In this document: in pieces, positions 45,500 through 54,848 of the stretch
Layout: the number at the start of each line of letters is the position of its first letter
Numbering within the stretch: the first letter of the stretch is position 1
Assembly (NCBI RefSeq): GCF_000179775.1
Contig: NZ_AEEB01000003.1
Span: forward strand, 124,001 to 188,000
Direction of reading: 5' to 3'
DNA: 64,000 nucleotides
Source of the DNA: Ahrensia sp. R2A130
Lineage (GTDB): Bacteria; Pseudomonadota; Alphaproteobacteria; Rhizobiales; Rhizobiaceae
Notes under the pieces: model-generated
The model's database searches: none
What the model was told of the DNA's origin: nothing
What the model saw: only the letters and a program-made list of their open reading frames with translations
Made by a program: the position numbers and the translations under genes

Positions 45500-45775
45500 T
45501 TAGGCCTTGGCAGCGATCAACTGTTCGATCTTGGCAACGAGATTCTTCATCACGAAGTATTCCTCGGTGGTGGCTTTCCCGTCGTTCACTTCCTGCGTCC
45601 AGGCTTCCAGCGGGATCTTGATGCCGAATTCCTTGTCGATGGCGAACACGATGTCGAGAAAATCGAGCGAGTCGATGCCCAGATCGTCGATGGTGTGGGA
45701 CTCCGGCTTGATCTCCTCGCGGGGGATCTCGGAAGTGTCGGAAATGATGTCGGCGACTTTGTCGAATGTGGACAC
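45500..45775 (-). CDS. acpXL: Acyl carrier protein AcpXL
   Basis: The 91-residue specialised acyl carrier protein carries the long acyl chain for lipid A. The phosphopantetheine site is Ser36 in [15 protein letters not shown]. The family start (M)[16 protein letters not shown] is encoded from a GTG at 45775 with an AAGGA ribosome-binding site; longer upstream readings contain no ACP sequence. It is the first gene of the minus-strand cluster and is divergent from slcC. Confidence 0.93.
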   Translation of the reverse strand: MSTFDKVADIISDTSEIPREEIKPESHTIDDLGIDSLDFLDIVFAIDKEFGIKIPLEAWTQEVNDGKATTEEYFVMKNLVAKIEQLIAAKA

Positions 45776-45998
45776 GGGTTCAACGTCCTTGAGCAAACTG
45801 AAATGGTGCGGCGAACATGTCTCCGCCGATGTTGGCGGCTTCCTAAACGCTTCCCCGAAATGATGCAAACGGGCGGTGGGCTATGGAAGCGAAATGGCTG
45901 GGTCGTGTTGCGCTGATGCAAGAACCGCAAAACGTCGCTTTCGCCGCACACATCCTGCCGATAGAACGAATGGAACGTCATTATACGCCGAGATACAT

Positions 45999-46931
45999 AT
46001 GCCCGACATCGTCATCACCGAATTTATGGACGAGGCCGCGGTGGACCGCCTCAGTGCCGTTCATGACACGCATTACGATCCTGCGCTTGTGGATGCGCCG
46101 GACGAGCTGGCGAAGTTGGCAGCGGATGCAAAGGTTCTCGTGGTCCGCAACCGCACACAGGTGCGGGGCGCACTGTTGGAAGGTGCAAGCAAGCTCACCT
46201 GCGTGGGCCGCCTCGGCGTCGGCCTCGACAACATAGATGTGGCGGCGTGCAAATCACGTGACATCGAAGTGATTCCCGCCACCGGCGCAAACGATCTCTC
46301 CGTCGCTGAATACGTCATCACGTCCGCGATGGCGCTGCTACGGACGTCATATACCGGCACCGCATCGGTCGTGGCTGGCGAGTGGCCGCGACAGGCGATG
46401 GTTGGTCGCGAAATGGCGGGCAAGACCATGGGCCTTATCGGCTTCGGCGCGATTGCGCGCGAAGTAGCGGGCAGGGCGCTGATGATGGGTATGGAGGTCG
46501 TCGCCTACGACCCGCATTTGCCGAGCACCGACCCCGTCTGGCAGCACGCCCGTAATGTGTCACTCGATGGTGTGGCGGAACTGGCCGACGTCATCAGCCT
46601 GCACGTGCCGCTGACGGAAGGCACCCGCCACATGGTCGACACGAAATTCCTCACCGCGATGAAGGACGACGCGATCATCGTCAACGCGGCCCGTGGTGGC
46701 GTGGTGGATGATGCAGCGCTCGCCTACGCGCTGTCTGAAAACATGATCGGTGGTGCAGCACTCGATGTCTTCGAGGTCGAACCGCTTACCGCAGAGGCGG
46801 GCGCGAAATTCGCCGGTCTCACCAATCTCATCGCCACACCGCACATTGCAGGCGTGACGGTCGAATCAAACAGCCGCGTCAGCGAATTGATCGCCGATAA
46901 GGTTCTTCAACATCTGGAAACATCCGCATGA
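45999..46931 (+). CDS. slcC: Probable (S)-sulfolactate dehydrogenase SlcC (D-2-hydroxyacid DH family)
   Basis: The 310-residue protein belongs to the D-isomer-specific 2-hydroxyacid dehydrogenases. It has the GLIGFGAIAREVAGRA nucleotide-binding motif, the VNAARGGVVDDAAL segment with Arg, and the PHIAGVTVESN active-site His. SlcC oxidises (S)-sulfolactate to sulfopyruvate. The specific call depends on coupling to comC (4-base overlap), the slcC-comC pair known from sulfolactate degraders, and on the nearby xsc and soe genes. A general 2-hydroxyacid or phosphoglycerate-type dehydrogenase is the alternative. The start lacks a strong ribosome-binding site. Confidence 0.72.
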   Translation: MPDIVITEFMDEAAVDRLSAVHDTHYDPALVDAPDELAKLAADAKVLVVRNRTQVRGALLEGASKLTCVGRLGVGLDNIDVAACKSRDIEVIPATGANDLSVAEYVITSAMALLRTSYTGTASVVAGEWPRQAMVGREMAGKTMGLIGFGAIAREVAGRALMMGMEVVAYDPHLPSTDPVWQHARNVSLDGVAELADVISLHVPLTEGTRHMVDTKFLTAMKDDAIIVNAARGGVVDDAALAYALSENMIGGAALDVFEVEPLTAEAGAKFAGLTNLIATPHIAGVTVESNSRVSELIADKVLQHLETSA

Positions 46932-47929
46932 GCCGCAAACTATCTCCCGCTGAACTCCGTGATTTTGTCGCGGGTATTTTTATGCGCTGCAACACTAGCG
47001 AGTTGAATGCACGCTCCGTCGCTTCTGCGCTGGTAGAAGCCGAACTTGCAGGCCAGACCGGGCATGGCCTGCGCCGTGTTGAAAGCTATGCCGCACAGGC
47101 ACAAAGCGGGAAGGTGGACGGCAATGCCACTCCGAAACTCACCCGTACCGCGCCCGGCACATTGAGTGTCGATGTCGCCAAGGGCTACGCTTATCCGGCT
47201 CTCGACATGGCACTTGAACAACTGCCTGCCATGGCAAAAGAGCAGGGTATTGCTGCTGCAGGCTTTCACAATTCGCACCATTGCGGCGTCGCCGGTGTGA
47301 TCGTCGAGAAAATGGCGTCACAAGGTTTGGTGGCGCTGCTTTTCGCCAACACACCCGCCGCGATGGCCCCTTGGGGCGGATCGCAGGCGACATTCGGCAC
47401 CAACCCCATCGCTTTCGCCGCGCCGCGTTCCAACGGTGATGCGGTGGTGGTGGACGTGTCGCTTTCAAAAGTCGCGCGCGGCAAATTGATGGCGGCAAAA
47501 CAAAAGGGCGATGCTATTCCCGAAGGCTGGGCGCTGGGTCAGGATGGGCAGGCGACGACCGACGCGGCCACCGGCCTGTCCGGCACCATGGTGCCGCTGG
47601 GCGACGCTAAAGGCACGGCGCTGGCGCTGATGGTGGAAATTCTCGCCGCTTGTCTGACCGGTGCAAACACGGCTGCCAATGCGACCTCGTTCTTCGATGC
47701 AGAAGGCGAATCGCCAGGCGTCGGCCAGTTTCTTATCGTCATCGACCCCGACAAGATCGGCGGCCCCGGTGCGACGGACCGGATTGCTGCGCTCACTGCA
47801 TCCATCGAATCGCAAGACGGTGCCCGTGTTCCCGGTGCACGCCGCTCCGCACTTCGCGCCGACATGGAAGCCGATGGCATCGCGGTGGATGATGATTTGT
47901 TCGCCACGCTGGACGCAATCGGGCGCTAA
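46928..47929 (+). CDS. comC: Probable (R)-sulfolactate dehydrogenase ComC (Ldh_2 family)
   Basis: The 333-residue protein is a member of the malate/L-lactate/sulfolactate dehydrogenase (Ldh_2) family, with the N-terminal GHGLRRVESY motif, the NSHHCGVAG segment, WGGSQATFGTNPIAFAAP and DAKGTALALMVEILA. ComC reduces sulfopyruvate to (R)-sulfolactate with NAD(P)H. With SlcC it would interconvert the two enantiomers. The ATG overlaps the slcC stop. Related enzymes act on malate, lactate or ureidoglycolate, so the substrate is inferred from context. Confidence 0.72.
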   Translation: MSRKLSPAELRDFVAGIFMRCNTSELNARSVASALVEAELAGQTGHGLRRVESYAAQAQSGKVDGNATPKLTRTAPGTLSVDVAKGYAYPALDMALEQLPAMAKEQGIAAAGFHNSHHCGVAGVIVEKMASQGLVALLFANTPAAMAPWGGSQATFGTNPIAFAAPRSNGDAVVVDVSLSKVARGKLMAAKQKGDAIPEGWALGQDGQATTDAATGLSGTMVPLGDAKGTALALMVEILAACLTGANTAANATSFFDAEGESPGVGQFLIVIDPDKIGGPGATDRIAALTASIESQDGARVPGARRSALRADMEADGIAVDDDLFATLDAIGR

Positions 47930-47931
47930 AA

Positions 47932-49143
47932 TTGTCGGGCGTGGTTATCATCGGCGGTGGGCAGGCAGCAGCGTCAGCAATGGCGGAAATTCGCAAGCAT
48001 GATGTGGAAATTCCCGTCACGCTTGTGATGGATGAGCCGGTGCTGCCCTATCAGCGGCCGCCGCTGTCCAAAGCCTATCTCAAAGGCGAGCTGCCGGTGG
48101 ATCGCCTGCTGCTTCGTCCGCGTGAGTGGTATGACGGCAACCGCATCACTATCCGCGACAGCCTGCGGATCGAGGCGCTCGACCGCGAGTCGAAGACGCT
48201 CCACGCATACGATGGTTCAGTACTGGCTTACGACAAGCTGCTGCTCGCCACGGGCGCGCGACCACGCAGACTGCCTGCGGAAATGGGCGGCACTCTGGAT
48301 GGTGTTTTCGTACTCCGCTCCAAACGCCATGCCGACCTGCTGTCAGAAGCCTTTGCAGCGGGCGAAAAGCTACTGGTGATCGGCGGCGGTTACGTCGGGC
48401 TGGAGGTGGCAGCGGTTGCCGCGAAGGCAGGAAAGCAAGTCACGGTCGTTGAGATGGCCGACCGTATTCTGCAGCGCGTGGCGTCACCTCAGACCTCGGA
48501 GTTCTACCGCGATCTACACCAGAGCCATGGCGTCGAAATTGTCGAAGCTACCGGAATTTCCGAACTGACAGGCGAGGGCGGTCGTGTGACCGGAGCCAAC
48601 CTCTCCGATGGCGGTCATATAGAAGCCGATGTCGTGCTGGTGGGAATCGGTGTCGTGCCGCGTTCCGATTTGGCCGAAATGGCAGGGCTGCATATCGAAA
48701 ACGGCATCGCGGTGGATGGCGATTGCCGCACGTCCGACGAGAGCATTTTCGCTGCCGGAGACTGCGCCAGCATCATCTGGAACGAAGAGCGCACCCGTAT
48801 CGAATCGGTACCCAATGCAATCCAGCAAGGCGAGGCGGCGGCGCGGGCCATGATGGGGCAGGCAGCAGAGTATCAACCGAAACCGTGGTTCTGGTCCGAT
48901 CAATACGACGTAAAATTGCAGATCGCCGGCCTGAACAGCGGTTACGACGACACCGTATTGCGCCCCGGAAAACGCGAAGGCGCCCAATCCATCTGGTACT
49001 ATCGCGGCGAGCAGTTGTTGGCGGTCGATGCCATGAACGACGCTCCGGCCTTCATGATGGCACGACGTATTTTGGAAGCTGGTGGGAACGTGCCGAAAGC
49101 TGTTGCCGCCGATCCAGCAACCGATCTAAAAGCCTTCGCATGA
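47932..49143 (+). CDS. FAD-dependent ferredoxin reductase-like oxidoreductase
   Basis: The 403-residue flavoprotein has two Rossmann motifs (VVIIGGGQAAASA near residue 5 and LLVIGGGYVGLEVAAVAAKAG near residue 146). It also has the FAD signature SIFAAGDCA and a C-terminal reductase domain ending FMMARRILEAG. It resembles putidaredoxin/rhodocoxin reductases, which feed electrons to ferredoxin partners. No ferredoxin, P450 or Rieske oxygenase is nearby. The reading frame opens with TTG at 47932, 2 bases after comC; a GTG at 47941 is an alternative. Confidence 0.8.
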   Translation: MSGVVIIGGGQAAASAMAEIRKHDVEIPVTLVMDEPVLPYQRPPLSKAYLKGELPVDRLLLRPREWYDGNRITIRDSLRIEALDRESKTLHAYDGSVLAYDKLLLATGARPRRLPAEMGGTLDGVFVLRSKRHADLLSEAFAAGEKLLVIGGGYVGLEVAAVAAKAGKQVTVVEMADRILQRVASPQTSEFYRDLHQSHGVEIVEATGISELTGEGGRVTGANLSDGGHIEADVVLVGIGVVPRSDLAEMAGLHIENGIAVDGDCRTSDESIFAAGDCASIIWNEERTRIESVPNAIQQGEAAARAMMGQAAEYQPKPWFWSDQYDVKLQIAGLNSGYDDTVLRPGKREGAQSIWYYRGEQLLAVDAMNDAPAFMMARRILEAGGNVPKAVAADPATDLKAFA

Positions 49144-50102
49144 CGATCAGAACGTGGACCGCAGACGACTACGCCCGCATTCTCGACGATGACATCAAAA
49201 CCTTCATCGCCCGCACCGAAGCGTTTTATCCAGTTGACGCAACTACCGCGTCGATCCCCGAACAACGCCAAATGTACGACGCTCTCAGCGAAGACTTTCG
49301 ACCCGATGATCTGCCGCAGATAGAGACTCGCGATGAAGTGATCCCGAACGAACGCGGCGACATTCCCATCCGCCGCTATATGCCCTCCGGTTGGCAAAAC
49401 GCTGGCGCGCAAATTCTATTCTTCCACGGTGGTGGCTACGTACTCGGTTCGCTCGAAAGCCATCACGACCTGTGCCTTCAGGTGGCGGATGCAACCGGAA
49501 TGCTGCTCACCGCTGTCGACTACGCGCTCTCGCCGGAACGTCCGTTCCCGCAAGATTGGCACGATGCCATGGCGGCCTTCGAACATGTGACGCGTGACGA
49601 TCTGCCGATCATCACCTTCGGCGACAGCGCCGGTGCGAATCTGGCGGCAGCCGTTTGCCACGAGAAACGAAACCACCCGAAAGCACCGGTGGGGCAGGTG
49701 TTGGTCTATCCCGGGCTCGGCTCGGACCTCACCCGAGGTTCGTTTGTCGAACACGCGAACGCACCCGGTCTCTCCACCGCCGACACCCGCGCCTACAAAT
49801 CCATGCGGGCAGGCGGCGACATATCCCGACTGGCCAACGCCAAAGCATCGCCGCTCGAGGACGAAGACTTCTCCAACCTGTCACAGACAACAGTCTTCTC
49901 GGCCCAATGCGACCCACTTCGCGATGACGGAAAAGTCTATTGCGAGCGCATCAACGCGGCTGGCGGGCAAGCGACCTATATCGAAGAAGCGAGCCTCATC
50001 CACGGCTACCTTCGTGCCCGCCATGCCGGTGGAAAAGCCGCGCAATCCTTCGTCCACATCTGCGACGCGCTCAGGTCAATCGCGGAAAAATCCAGTGGTT
50101 AG
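49140..50102 (+). CDS. Alpha/beta hydrolase, hormone-sensitive lipase (HSL) family
   Basis: The 320-residue protein has the HSL-family oxyanion motif FFHGGGYVLGS and nucleophile elbow TFGDSAGANLAAAV. An acidic residue lies in the QCDPLRDDG segment and the His in SLIHGYL. It probably hydrolyses a small ester. The ATG overlaps the flavoprotein stop by 4 bases, so it is part of the slcC-comC operon. Substrate unknown. Confidence 0.82.
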   Translation: MTIRTWTADDYARILDDDIKTFIARTEAFYPVDATTASIPEQRQMYDALSEDFRPDDLPQIETRDEVIPNERGDIPIRRYMPSGWQNAGAQILFFHGGGYVLGSLESHHDLCLQVADATGMLLTAVDYALSPERPFPQDWHDAMAAFEHVTRDDLPIITFGDSAGANLAAAVCHEKRNHPKAPVGQVLVYPGLGSDLTRGSFVEHANAPGLSTADTRAYKSMRAGGDISRLANAKASPLEDEDFSNLSQTTVFSAQCDPLRDDGKVYCERINAAGGQATYIEEASLIHGYLRARHAGGKAAQSFVHICDALRSIAEKSSG

Positions 50103-50140
50103 AACCGCCTAGCGGCGTTTCAATCCACCTCGAATGGACA

Positions 50141-50158
50141 ATTGACGCATGCGTCAAT
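50141..50158 (+). promoter_or_regulatory. Perfect 18-bp palindrome upstream of the ABC transporter operon
   Basis: The sequence ATTGACGCATGCGTCAAT is a perfect palindrome 109 bases before the binding-protein ATG and 38 bases after the esterase stop. It is a strong candidate operator for a dimeric repressor or activator. The TTGAC/GTCAA arms are six bases apart, which does not fit the four-base spacing of FNR-type boxes. Confidence 0.6.
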
Positions 50159-50266
50159 CCATACACCTTAAGGCTCATTGATAAAAACCTTGGCCTCTCT
50201 ACTCTTCAAGCCAAGAACCGGGGGAGGATTCCGGATCTTGAAGCTCGTTTTCCAGGGAGGAACCAC

Positions 50267-51646
50267 ATGAGCAATTTTAAAGACTTCACGCGTCGCCGCG
50301 TGATCAAGTCAGGTGCAGCTGCTGCCGCAGCCGCTTCCGCGACCCCATACTTCTTCACCAATGCAGCTTTGGCTGATGCCCACGCCGGCTACCGCAACGC
50401 CCCACAGGGCGACACGGTTACGCTGGGCTTCAACGTGCCACAGTCCGGCCCATATGCCGACGAAGGCGCTGATGAGCTGCGCGCTTACGAACTTGCCGTC
50501 GAACACCTCAACGGTGAAGGCGATGCTGGTATGATGCCGACATTCTCGTCCAAAGCGCTGAAGGGTAACGGTATCCTTGGCAAGAAGGTCGTTTACGTTA
50601 CCGGTGACACCCAGACGAAGTCTGACGCCGCCCGTGCATCCGCCCGTTCGATGATCGAAAAAGACGGCGCTGTGATGATCACTGGTGGTTCGTCCTCCGG
50701 TGTTGCCGTGGCCGTTCAGGCGCTCTGCCAGGAAGCCGGTATCATCTTCATGGCCGGTCTTACCCACTCCAACGACACAACCGGCAAGGACAAGAAGGCC
50801 AACGGTTTCCGTCACTTCTTCAACTCCTACATGTCCGGTGCAGCGCTCGCGCCAGTGTTGGCCAAGAACTACGGCAACGACCGTAAGGCTTACCACCTGA
50901 CCGCAGACTACAACTGGGGCTACACCACCGAGCAGGCCGTGAAAGAATCAACGGAAGCTCTCGGCTGGGAAACTGTTGCAGCTGTGAAAACACCGCTGAC
51001 ACAGACCGACTTCTCCGCTTACATCGCGCCTGTTCTACAGTCCGGTGCCGACACGCTGGTGCTGAACCACTACGGCGGCAACATGGTCAACTCGCTGACC
51101 AACGCTGTGCAATTCGGCCTGCGCGACAAGCAGGTGAATGGCAAAGACTTCCAGATCGTTGTTCCGCTCTACTCGCGCCTTATGGCGAAGGGTGCCGGTG
51201 CCAACGTTAAAGGCATCTTTGGTTCAACCAACTGGCATTGGTCGCTGACGGATGAAGGTTCCAAAGCCTTCGTGAAATCCTTCGGCACCAAGTATGGCTT
51301 CCCGCCATCACAGGCAGCCCACACATGCTACGTGCAGACACTGCTCTATGCAGATGCCTGTGAGCGCGCCGGTACGTTCAATCCATGCGGCGTCGTCGAA
51401 GCACTCGAAGGCTTCGAGTTCGACGGTCTTGGTAACGGCAAAACGCTATACCGCGCCGAAGATCACCAGTGCTTCAAAGACGTGCTGGTTGTGAAGGGTA
51501 AAGAAAACCCGGATTCCGACTTCGACCTTCTTGAAGTTGTGGAAGTGACGCCGGTCGATCAGGTCACCTATGCACCAGATCACCCGCAGATGCGCGATGG
51601 CGACGGCAACGTTGTGCCCGTCGGCACCTGCAATCCGGGCGCCTGA
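50267..51646 (+). CDS. Tat-exported branched-chain amino acid-type ABC binding protein
   Basis: The 459-residue protein has a twin-arginine signal (TRRRVIK at residues 8-14, then an Ala-rich hydrophobic core ending near ALADA) and a Peripla_BP_6/LivK-like domain (GFNVPQSGPYADEGADELRAY onward). It binds its ligand in the periplasm. A strong AGGGAGG ribosome-binding site supports the start and rules out the longer in-frame reading. It heads the five-gene LIV-type transporter cluster. The ligand is unknown; proximity to slcC/comC suggests a sulfonate or other carboxylate. Confidence 0.88.
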   Translation: MSNFKDFTRRRVIKSGAAAAAAASATPYFFTNAALADAHAGYRNAPQGDTVTLGFNVPQSGPYADEGADELRAYELAVEHLNGEGDAGMMPTFSSKALKGNGILGKKVVYVTGDTQTKSDAARASARSMIEKDGAVMITGGSSSGVAVAVQALCQEAGIIFMAGLTHSNDTTGKDKKANGFRHFFNSYMSGAALAPVLAKNYGNDRKAYHLTADYNWGYTTEQAVKESTEALGWETVAAVKTPLTQTDFSAYIAPVLQSGADTLVLNHYGGNMVNSLTNAVQFGLRDKQVNGKDFQIVVPLYSRLMAKGAGANVKGIFGSTNWHWSLTDEGSKAFVKSFGTKYGFPPSQAAHTCYVQTLLYADACERAGTFNPCGVVEALEGFEFDGLGNGKTLYRAEDHQCFKDVLVVKGKENPDSDFDLLEVVEVTPVDQVTYAPDHPQMRDGDGNVVPVGTCNPGA

Positions 51647-51663
51647 TTTCAGGCAAGCCTATC

Positions 51664-51688
51664 GGGAGTGGCCCTAGCGGCCGCTCCC
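51664..51688 (+). terminator. Attenuator-like hairpin after the binding-protein gene
   Basis: A 10-bp stem (GGGAGTGGCC and GGCCGCTCCC, one G-U pair) with a CTAGC loop is followed by a short pyrimidine run. Such hairpins between binding protein and permease genes typically give excess binding protein. Confidence 0.65.
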
Positions 51689-51763
51689 ACTCTTTCTGAC
51701 ATTTACGTTGCCGACACTTGGGTCGGTGTGACGTGACGGGGAGGGCCCTTAAGGGTTCCGACA

Positions 51764-52795
51764 ATGGAAGCAATCGTTCTTCAAGTCCTCAACGGCCTTG
51801 ATAAGGGTTCCGCCTATGCGCTCATCGCGCTCGGCCTGACCCTCATTTTCGGCACGCTTGGCGTGGTCAACTTCGCACACGGCGCGCTTTTCATGATCGG
51901 TGCTTTCTGCGCGGTGACATTGAGCAAGCTGCTCACCGTGTCCCACATCGTCATCGACGAAACGAAAACCGACTTCCTCGGCAATCCGGCCAAAGTGGAA
52001 GTCCCTTACCTCTATGATGTTTTCGGTCAGGCCACAGGTGATGTCATCATCGACTGGGCCGTGCCTATATCCATTTTAGTCGCCATTCCTGTGATGATGG
52101 CCATTGGCGTTGCCATGGAACGCGGCCTTATTAAGCACTTCTACAAGCGTCCCCATGCCGACCAGATCCTCGTGACATTCGGTTTGGCGATCGTGCTGCA
52201 GGAAATCATCAAATATTTTTACGGCGCCAACCCAATCCCGACGCCTGCACCTGAAGTGTTCGCAGGCTCTTTTGACTTCGGCACGTTGCTGGGTTTCGAC
52301 CCTAATCTCGTGATTTATCCCTACTGGCGTCTGGTCTATTTCGCCTTTGCTGCTGTGGTGATCGGCGGCGTGTTCTCATTCCTTCAGTTCACCACATTTG
52401 GCATGGTCGTCCGTGCTGGCATGCAGGACCGTGAAACGGTCGGTCTGCTGGGCATCAATATCGACAAGCGCTTCACCATCATGTTCGGGTTGGCGGCTGC
52501 TGTCGCCGGTATTGCCGGCGTCATGTACACGCCCATCAACTCACCCAACTACCATATGGGCATGGACTTCCTCGTGTTGTCCTTCGTCGTGGTTGTTGTT
52601 GGTGGCATGGGCAGTCTTGGCGGCGCTGTGCTGGCCGGCTTCCTTCTCGGTATTCTGGAAAGTTTCGCCTCTATGGGGCAAGTGCTGGAAGTGCTGCCCG
52701 GCATCAACCAGGTTATCCTCTACGTCGTTGCTATCGTCATTTTGCTTACCCGTCCGCGCGGCCTTATGGGCCGACCCGGCGTGATGGAGGATTAG
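51764..52795 (+). CDS. LIV-type ABC transporter permease (LivH-like)
   Basis: The 343-residue inner-membrane protein begins with the LivH pattern [40 protein letters not shown] (family segment, about residues 7-46). It has about eight membrane helices and the EAA-like loop region [16 protein letters not shown] polar insert with acidic residues spans about residues 60-85. It pairs with the LivM-like permease 4 bases downstream. Confidence 0.92.
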   Translation: MEAIVLQVLNGLDKGSAYALIALGLTLIFGTLGVVNFAHGALFMIGAFCAVTLSKLLTVSHIVIDETKTDFLGNPAKVEVPYLYDVFGQATGDVIIDWAVPISILVAIPVMMAIGVAMERGLIKHFYKRPHADQILVTFGLAIVLQEIIKYFYGANPIPTPAPEVFAGSFDFGTLLGFDPNLVIYPYWRLVYFAFAAVVIGGVFSFLQFTTFGMVVRAGMQDRETVGLLGINIDKRFTIMFGLAAAVAGIAGVMYTPINSPNYHMGMDFLVLSFVVVVVGGMGSLGGAVLAGFLLGILESFASMGQVLEVLPGINQVILYVVAIVILLTRPRGLMGRPGVMED

Positions 52796-52799
52796 ACCA

Positions 52800-54005
52800 A
52801 TGCTCGGTCTCAACGCCCGCGATCTTCAGATTTTACTTCTGGTCGCAATTCTCACCATGTTTGCGCCGTTCTTTCTAAACCCGTTTCCTGTGGATTCGAG
52901 CCTCGCGCAGTTCAATGCCGGCTATCCCGACCTGATGCAGCGTTTTGTTATTTTCGGTATCTTCGCCATCGGGTTCAACATCTTGTTCGGCCTCACAGGT
53001 TACCTGTCTTTCGGTCACGCGGCCTTTCTCGGTGCCGGCTCTTATGCAGCAATCTGGATGATGAAACTGCTGACGATGAACATCATTCCGGCCATCACGC
53101 TGTCGATCATCGTGGCAGGCCTGTTCAGTCTCGCGGTGGGTTACATCTCGCTGCGCCGCTCCGGCATCTACTTTTCGATCCTGACACTGGCTTTCGCGCA
53201 GATGTCATATTCGCTCGCCTATTCGGTGCTGACGCCGATCACCGGTGGTGAAACGGGTCTTCAGCCAAAATCCAACGATCCCCGCATTTTGGACGGCGCT
53301 CTTGAGCCCGGCGAGCAGGCCCGCGCCAGCTTGTTCGGGATGGAAATGAGCAGCAGCTACGAACTGGTGGTCAGCGGCTGGGTCTTCACCTTCAACGTCG
53401 GCTACTATGTTGCAGCGTTTCTCATGCTGGTTAGCTTCTACGCGTCCATCCGTATTTTCCGCTCGCCTTTCGGTCTGATGCTGCGGGCGGTGAAATCGAA
53501 CCAGAACCGCCTTGGTTATACCGGTGTCAGCGCTCGTCCCTACAATCTTGCTGCGTTCGTGATTTCCGGCATGTATGCCGGTTTGGCTGGTGGGCTGATG
53601 GTGGCGATGGACACGCAGGCCGGTGCTGAACGCATGTTCTGGACGGCCAGTGGCGAGGTGGTGCTAATGACCATTCTCGGCGGTGCCGGTACGCTAATCG
53701 GCCCCGTGCTGGGCGCTGGCATGATCAAATACATGGAAAACATCATTTCCAAGATCAACCAGAGTGTCCTTGAAAGCTGGTTCGCCTGGGCTCCTGATTT
53801 TCTTCAGGATTTCATCGTGGCCGTTATCTACCCGTTTGTTGGCAAAGGCTGGCATCTGACGCTCGGCCTCATGTTCATGCTCGTCGTGATCTTCCTGCCC
53901 GGCGGTCTGATGCAGGGCATTGGCAAGATAGGTGCGCTCTTTTCGCGCAAGAAACCCAACGACCGTGACAGCGTTGCAGGCAGCACGCCTGCAGCCGCTG
54001 AATAA
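52800..54005 (+). CDS. LIV-type ABC transporter permease (LivM-like)
   Basis: The 401-residue protein has eight to ten hydrophobic segments. The LivM motifs [22 protein letters not shown] near residue 62 and [23 protein letters not shown] near residue 225 are present. It forms the membrane channel with LivH. The ATG lies 4 bases after the previous stop. Confidence 0.92.
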   Translation: MLGLNARDLQILLLVAILTMFAPFFLNPFPVDSSLAQFNAGYPDLMQRFVIFGIFAIGFNILFGLTGYLSFGHAAFLGAGSYAAIWMMKLLTMNIIPAITLSIIVAGLFSLAVGYISLRRSGIYFSILTLAFAQMSYSLAYSVLTPITGGETGLQPKSNDPRILDGALEPGEQARASLFGMEMSSSYELVVSGWVFTFNVGYYVAAFLMLVSFYASIRIFRSPFGLMLRAVKSNQNRLGYTGVSARPYNLAAFVISGMYAGLAGGLMVAMDTQAGAERMFWTASGEVVLMTILGGAGTLIGPVLGAGMIKYMENIISKINQSVLESWFAWAPDFLQDFIVAVIYPFVGKGWHLTLGLMFMLVVIFLPGGLMQGIGKIGALFSRKKPNDRDSVAGSTPAAAE

Positions 54006-54029
54006 GCCCGCACGAAAGAGATCGATACG

Positions 54030-54848
54030 ATGAGCATTCAAGACATCACCGATGACGCTGGCGAAGATCGCGGTTTCAAACGCGGCACGCCAAATACGGT
54101 TTTCCACATCGACGATGTGCACAAAAGTTTTGCGGGTCTCCATGCCTTGTCCGATGTGGACCTGTCGGTGCATGAGGGCGAAACCCACGCCATCATCGGG
54201 CCGAACGGCGCCGGTAAATCGACGCTCCTCAACGTCTGCGTTGGGCGCCTGAAACCGGATCGCGGCGCGGTCGTTTTCGACGGTCACGTTCTAACGGGTA
54301 AGACACCCTACGAAATCAATCAGGTGGGCGTTGCCCGCGTGTTTCAGACACCGGAGGTCTTCCCCGATCTCACCGTTCTGGAAAACGTCATGGTGCCCGG
54401 CCTTTCCAAAAAACACGGCCACTTCAAGTTCAGCCCGTTTTCCAGTTTCCGTAAGGAATCCGCATTGCAGGACGAAGCCGAACACGTTTTGAAAAGCGTC
54501 GGCCTGCAGGCACAACTCACCGACAACGCATCTTCCATGTCACGCGGCGACAAGCGCCGTCTGGAACTCGCCATGGGCCTGATCCAGAAGCCGCGCCTGT
54601 TGCTGCTCGATGAGCCAACTGCAGGCATGGCCCGCCACGACACCAACGCCACCATCGACCTGCTGAAGCAGATCAAAGAAGGCGGAATGACCAAGGTCAT
54701 CATCGAGCACGACATGCACGTCGTGTTCTCGCTCGCCGACCGCATTTCGGTGCTGGCCGGTGGCCGCATCATCGCGCAAGGCACGCCGGAAGAGATCAAG
54801 AACGATCCCCGCGTGAAAGAAGCTTATCTGGGAGACGAAGAGGTATGA
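54030..54848 (+). CDS. LIV-type ABC transporter ATPase (LivG-like)
   Basis: The 272-residue ATPase has Walker A GPNGAGKST (residues 57-65) and Walker B LLLLDEPTAGM, with the H-loop in IIEHDMHVV. Its signature motif is degenerate: it reads SMSRGDKRRLE instead of LSGGQ. One site of the heterodimeric pump may therefore be weaker, as in many LivG proteins. A 25-residue acidic N-terminal extension precedes the domain. It overlaps livF by 4 bases. Confidence 0.92.
   Translation: MSIQDITDDAGEDRGFKRGTPNTVFHIDDVHKSFAGLHALSDVDLSVHEGETHAIIGPNGAGKSTLLNVCVGRLKPDRGAVVFDGHVLTGKTPYEINQVGVARVFQTPEVFPDLTVLENVMVPGLSKKHGHFKFSPFSSFRKESALQDEAEHVLKSVGLQAQLTDNASSMSRGDKRRLELAMGLIQKPRLLLLDEPTAGMARHDTNATIDLLKQIKEGGMTKVIIEHDMHVVFSLADRISVLAGGRIIAQGTPEEIKNDPRVKEAYLGDEEV

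Noticed and set aside
48723..49139. Long open frame on the + strand extending the esterase upstream
   Set aside because: It overlaps the flavoprotein gene in another frame, and the esterase domain starts at the ATG at 49140 with an ATGA overlap.
50141..50158. FNR/NnrR-type box
   Set aside because: The TTGAC and GTCAA arms are separated by six bases, not four, so it is listed as an unassigned palindrome instead.
49940..50266. Upstream extension of the LIV binding protein
   Set aside because: The twin-arginine signal peptide and the strong ribosome-binding site place the start at 50267; the extension runs through the esterase 3' end and the palindrome.
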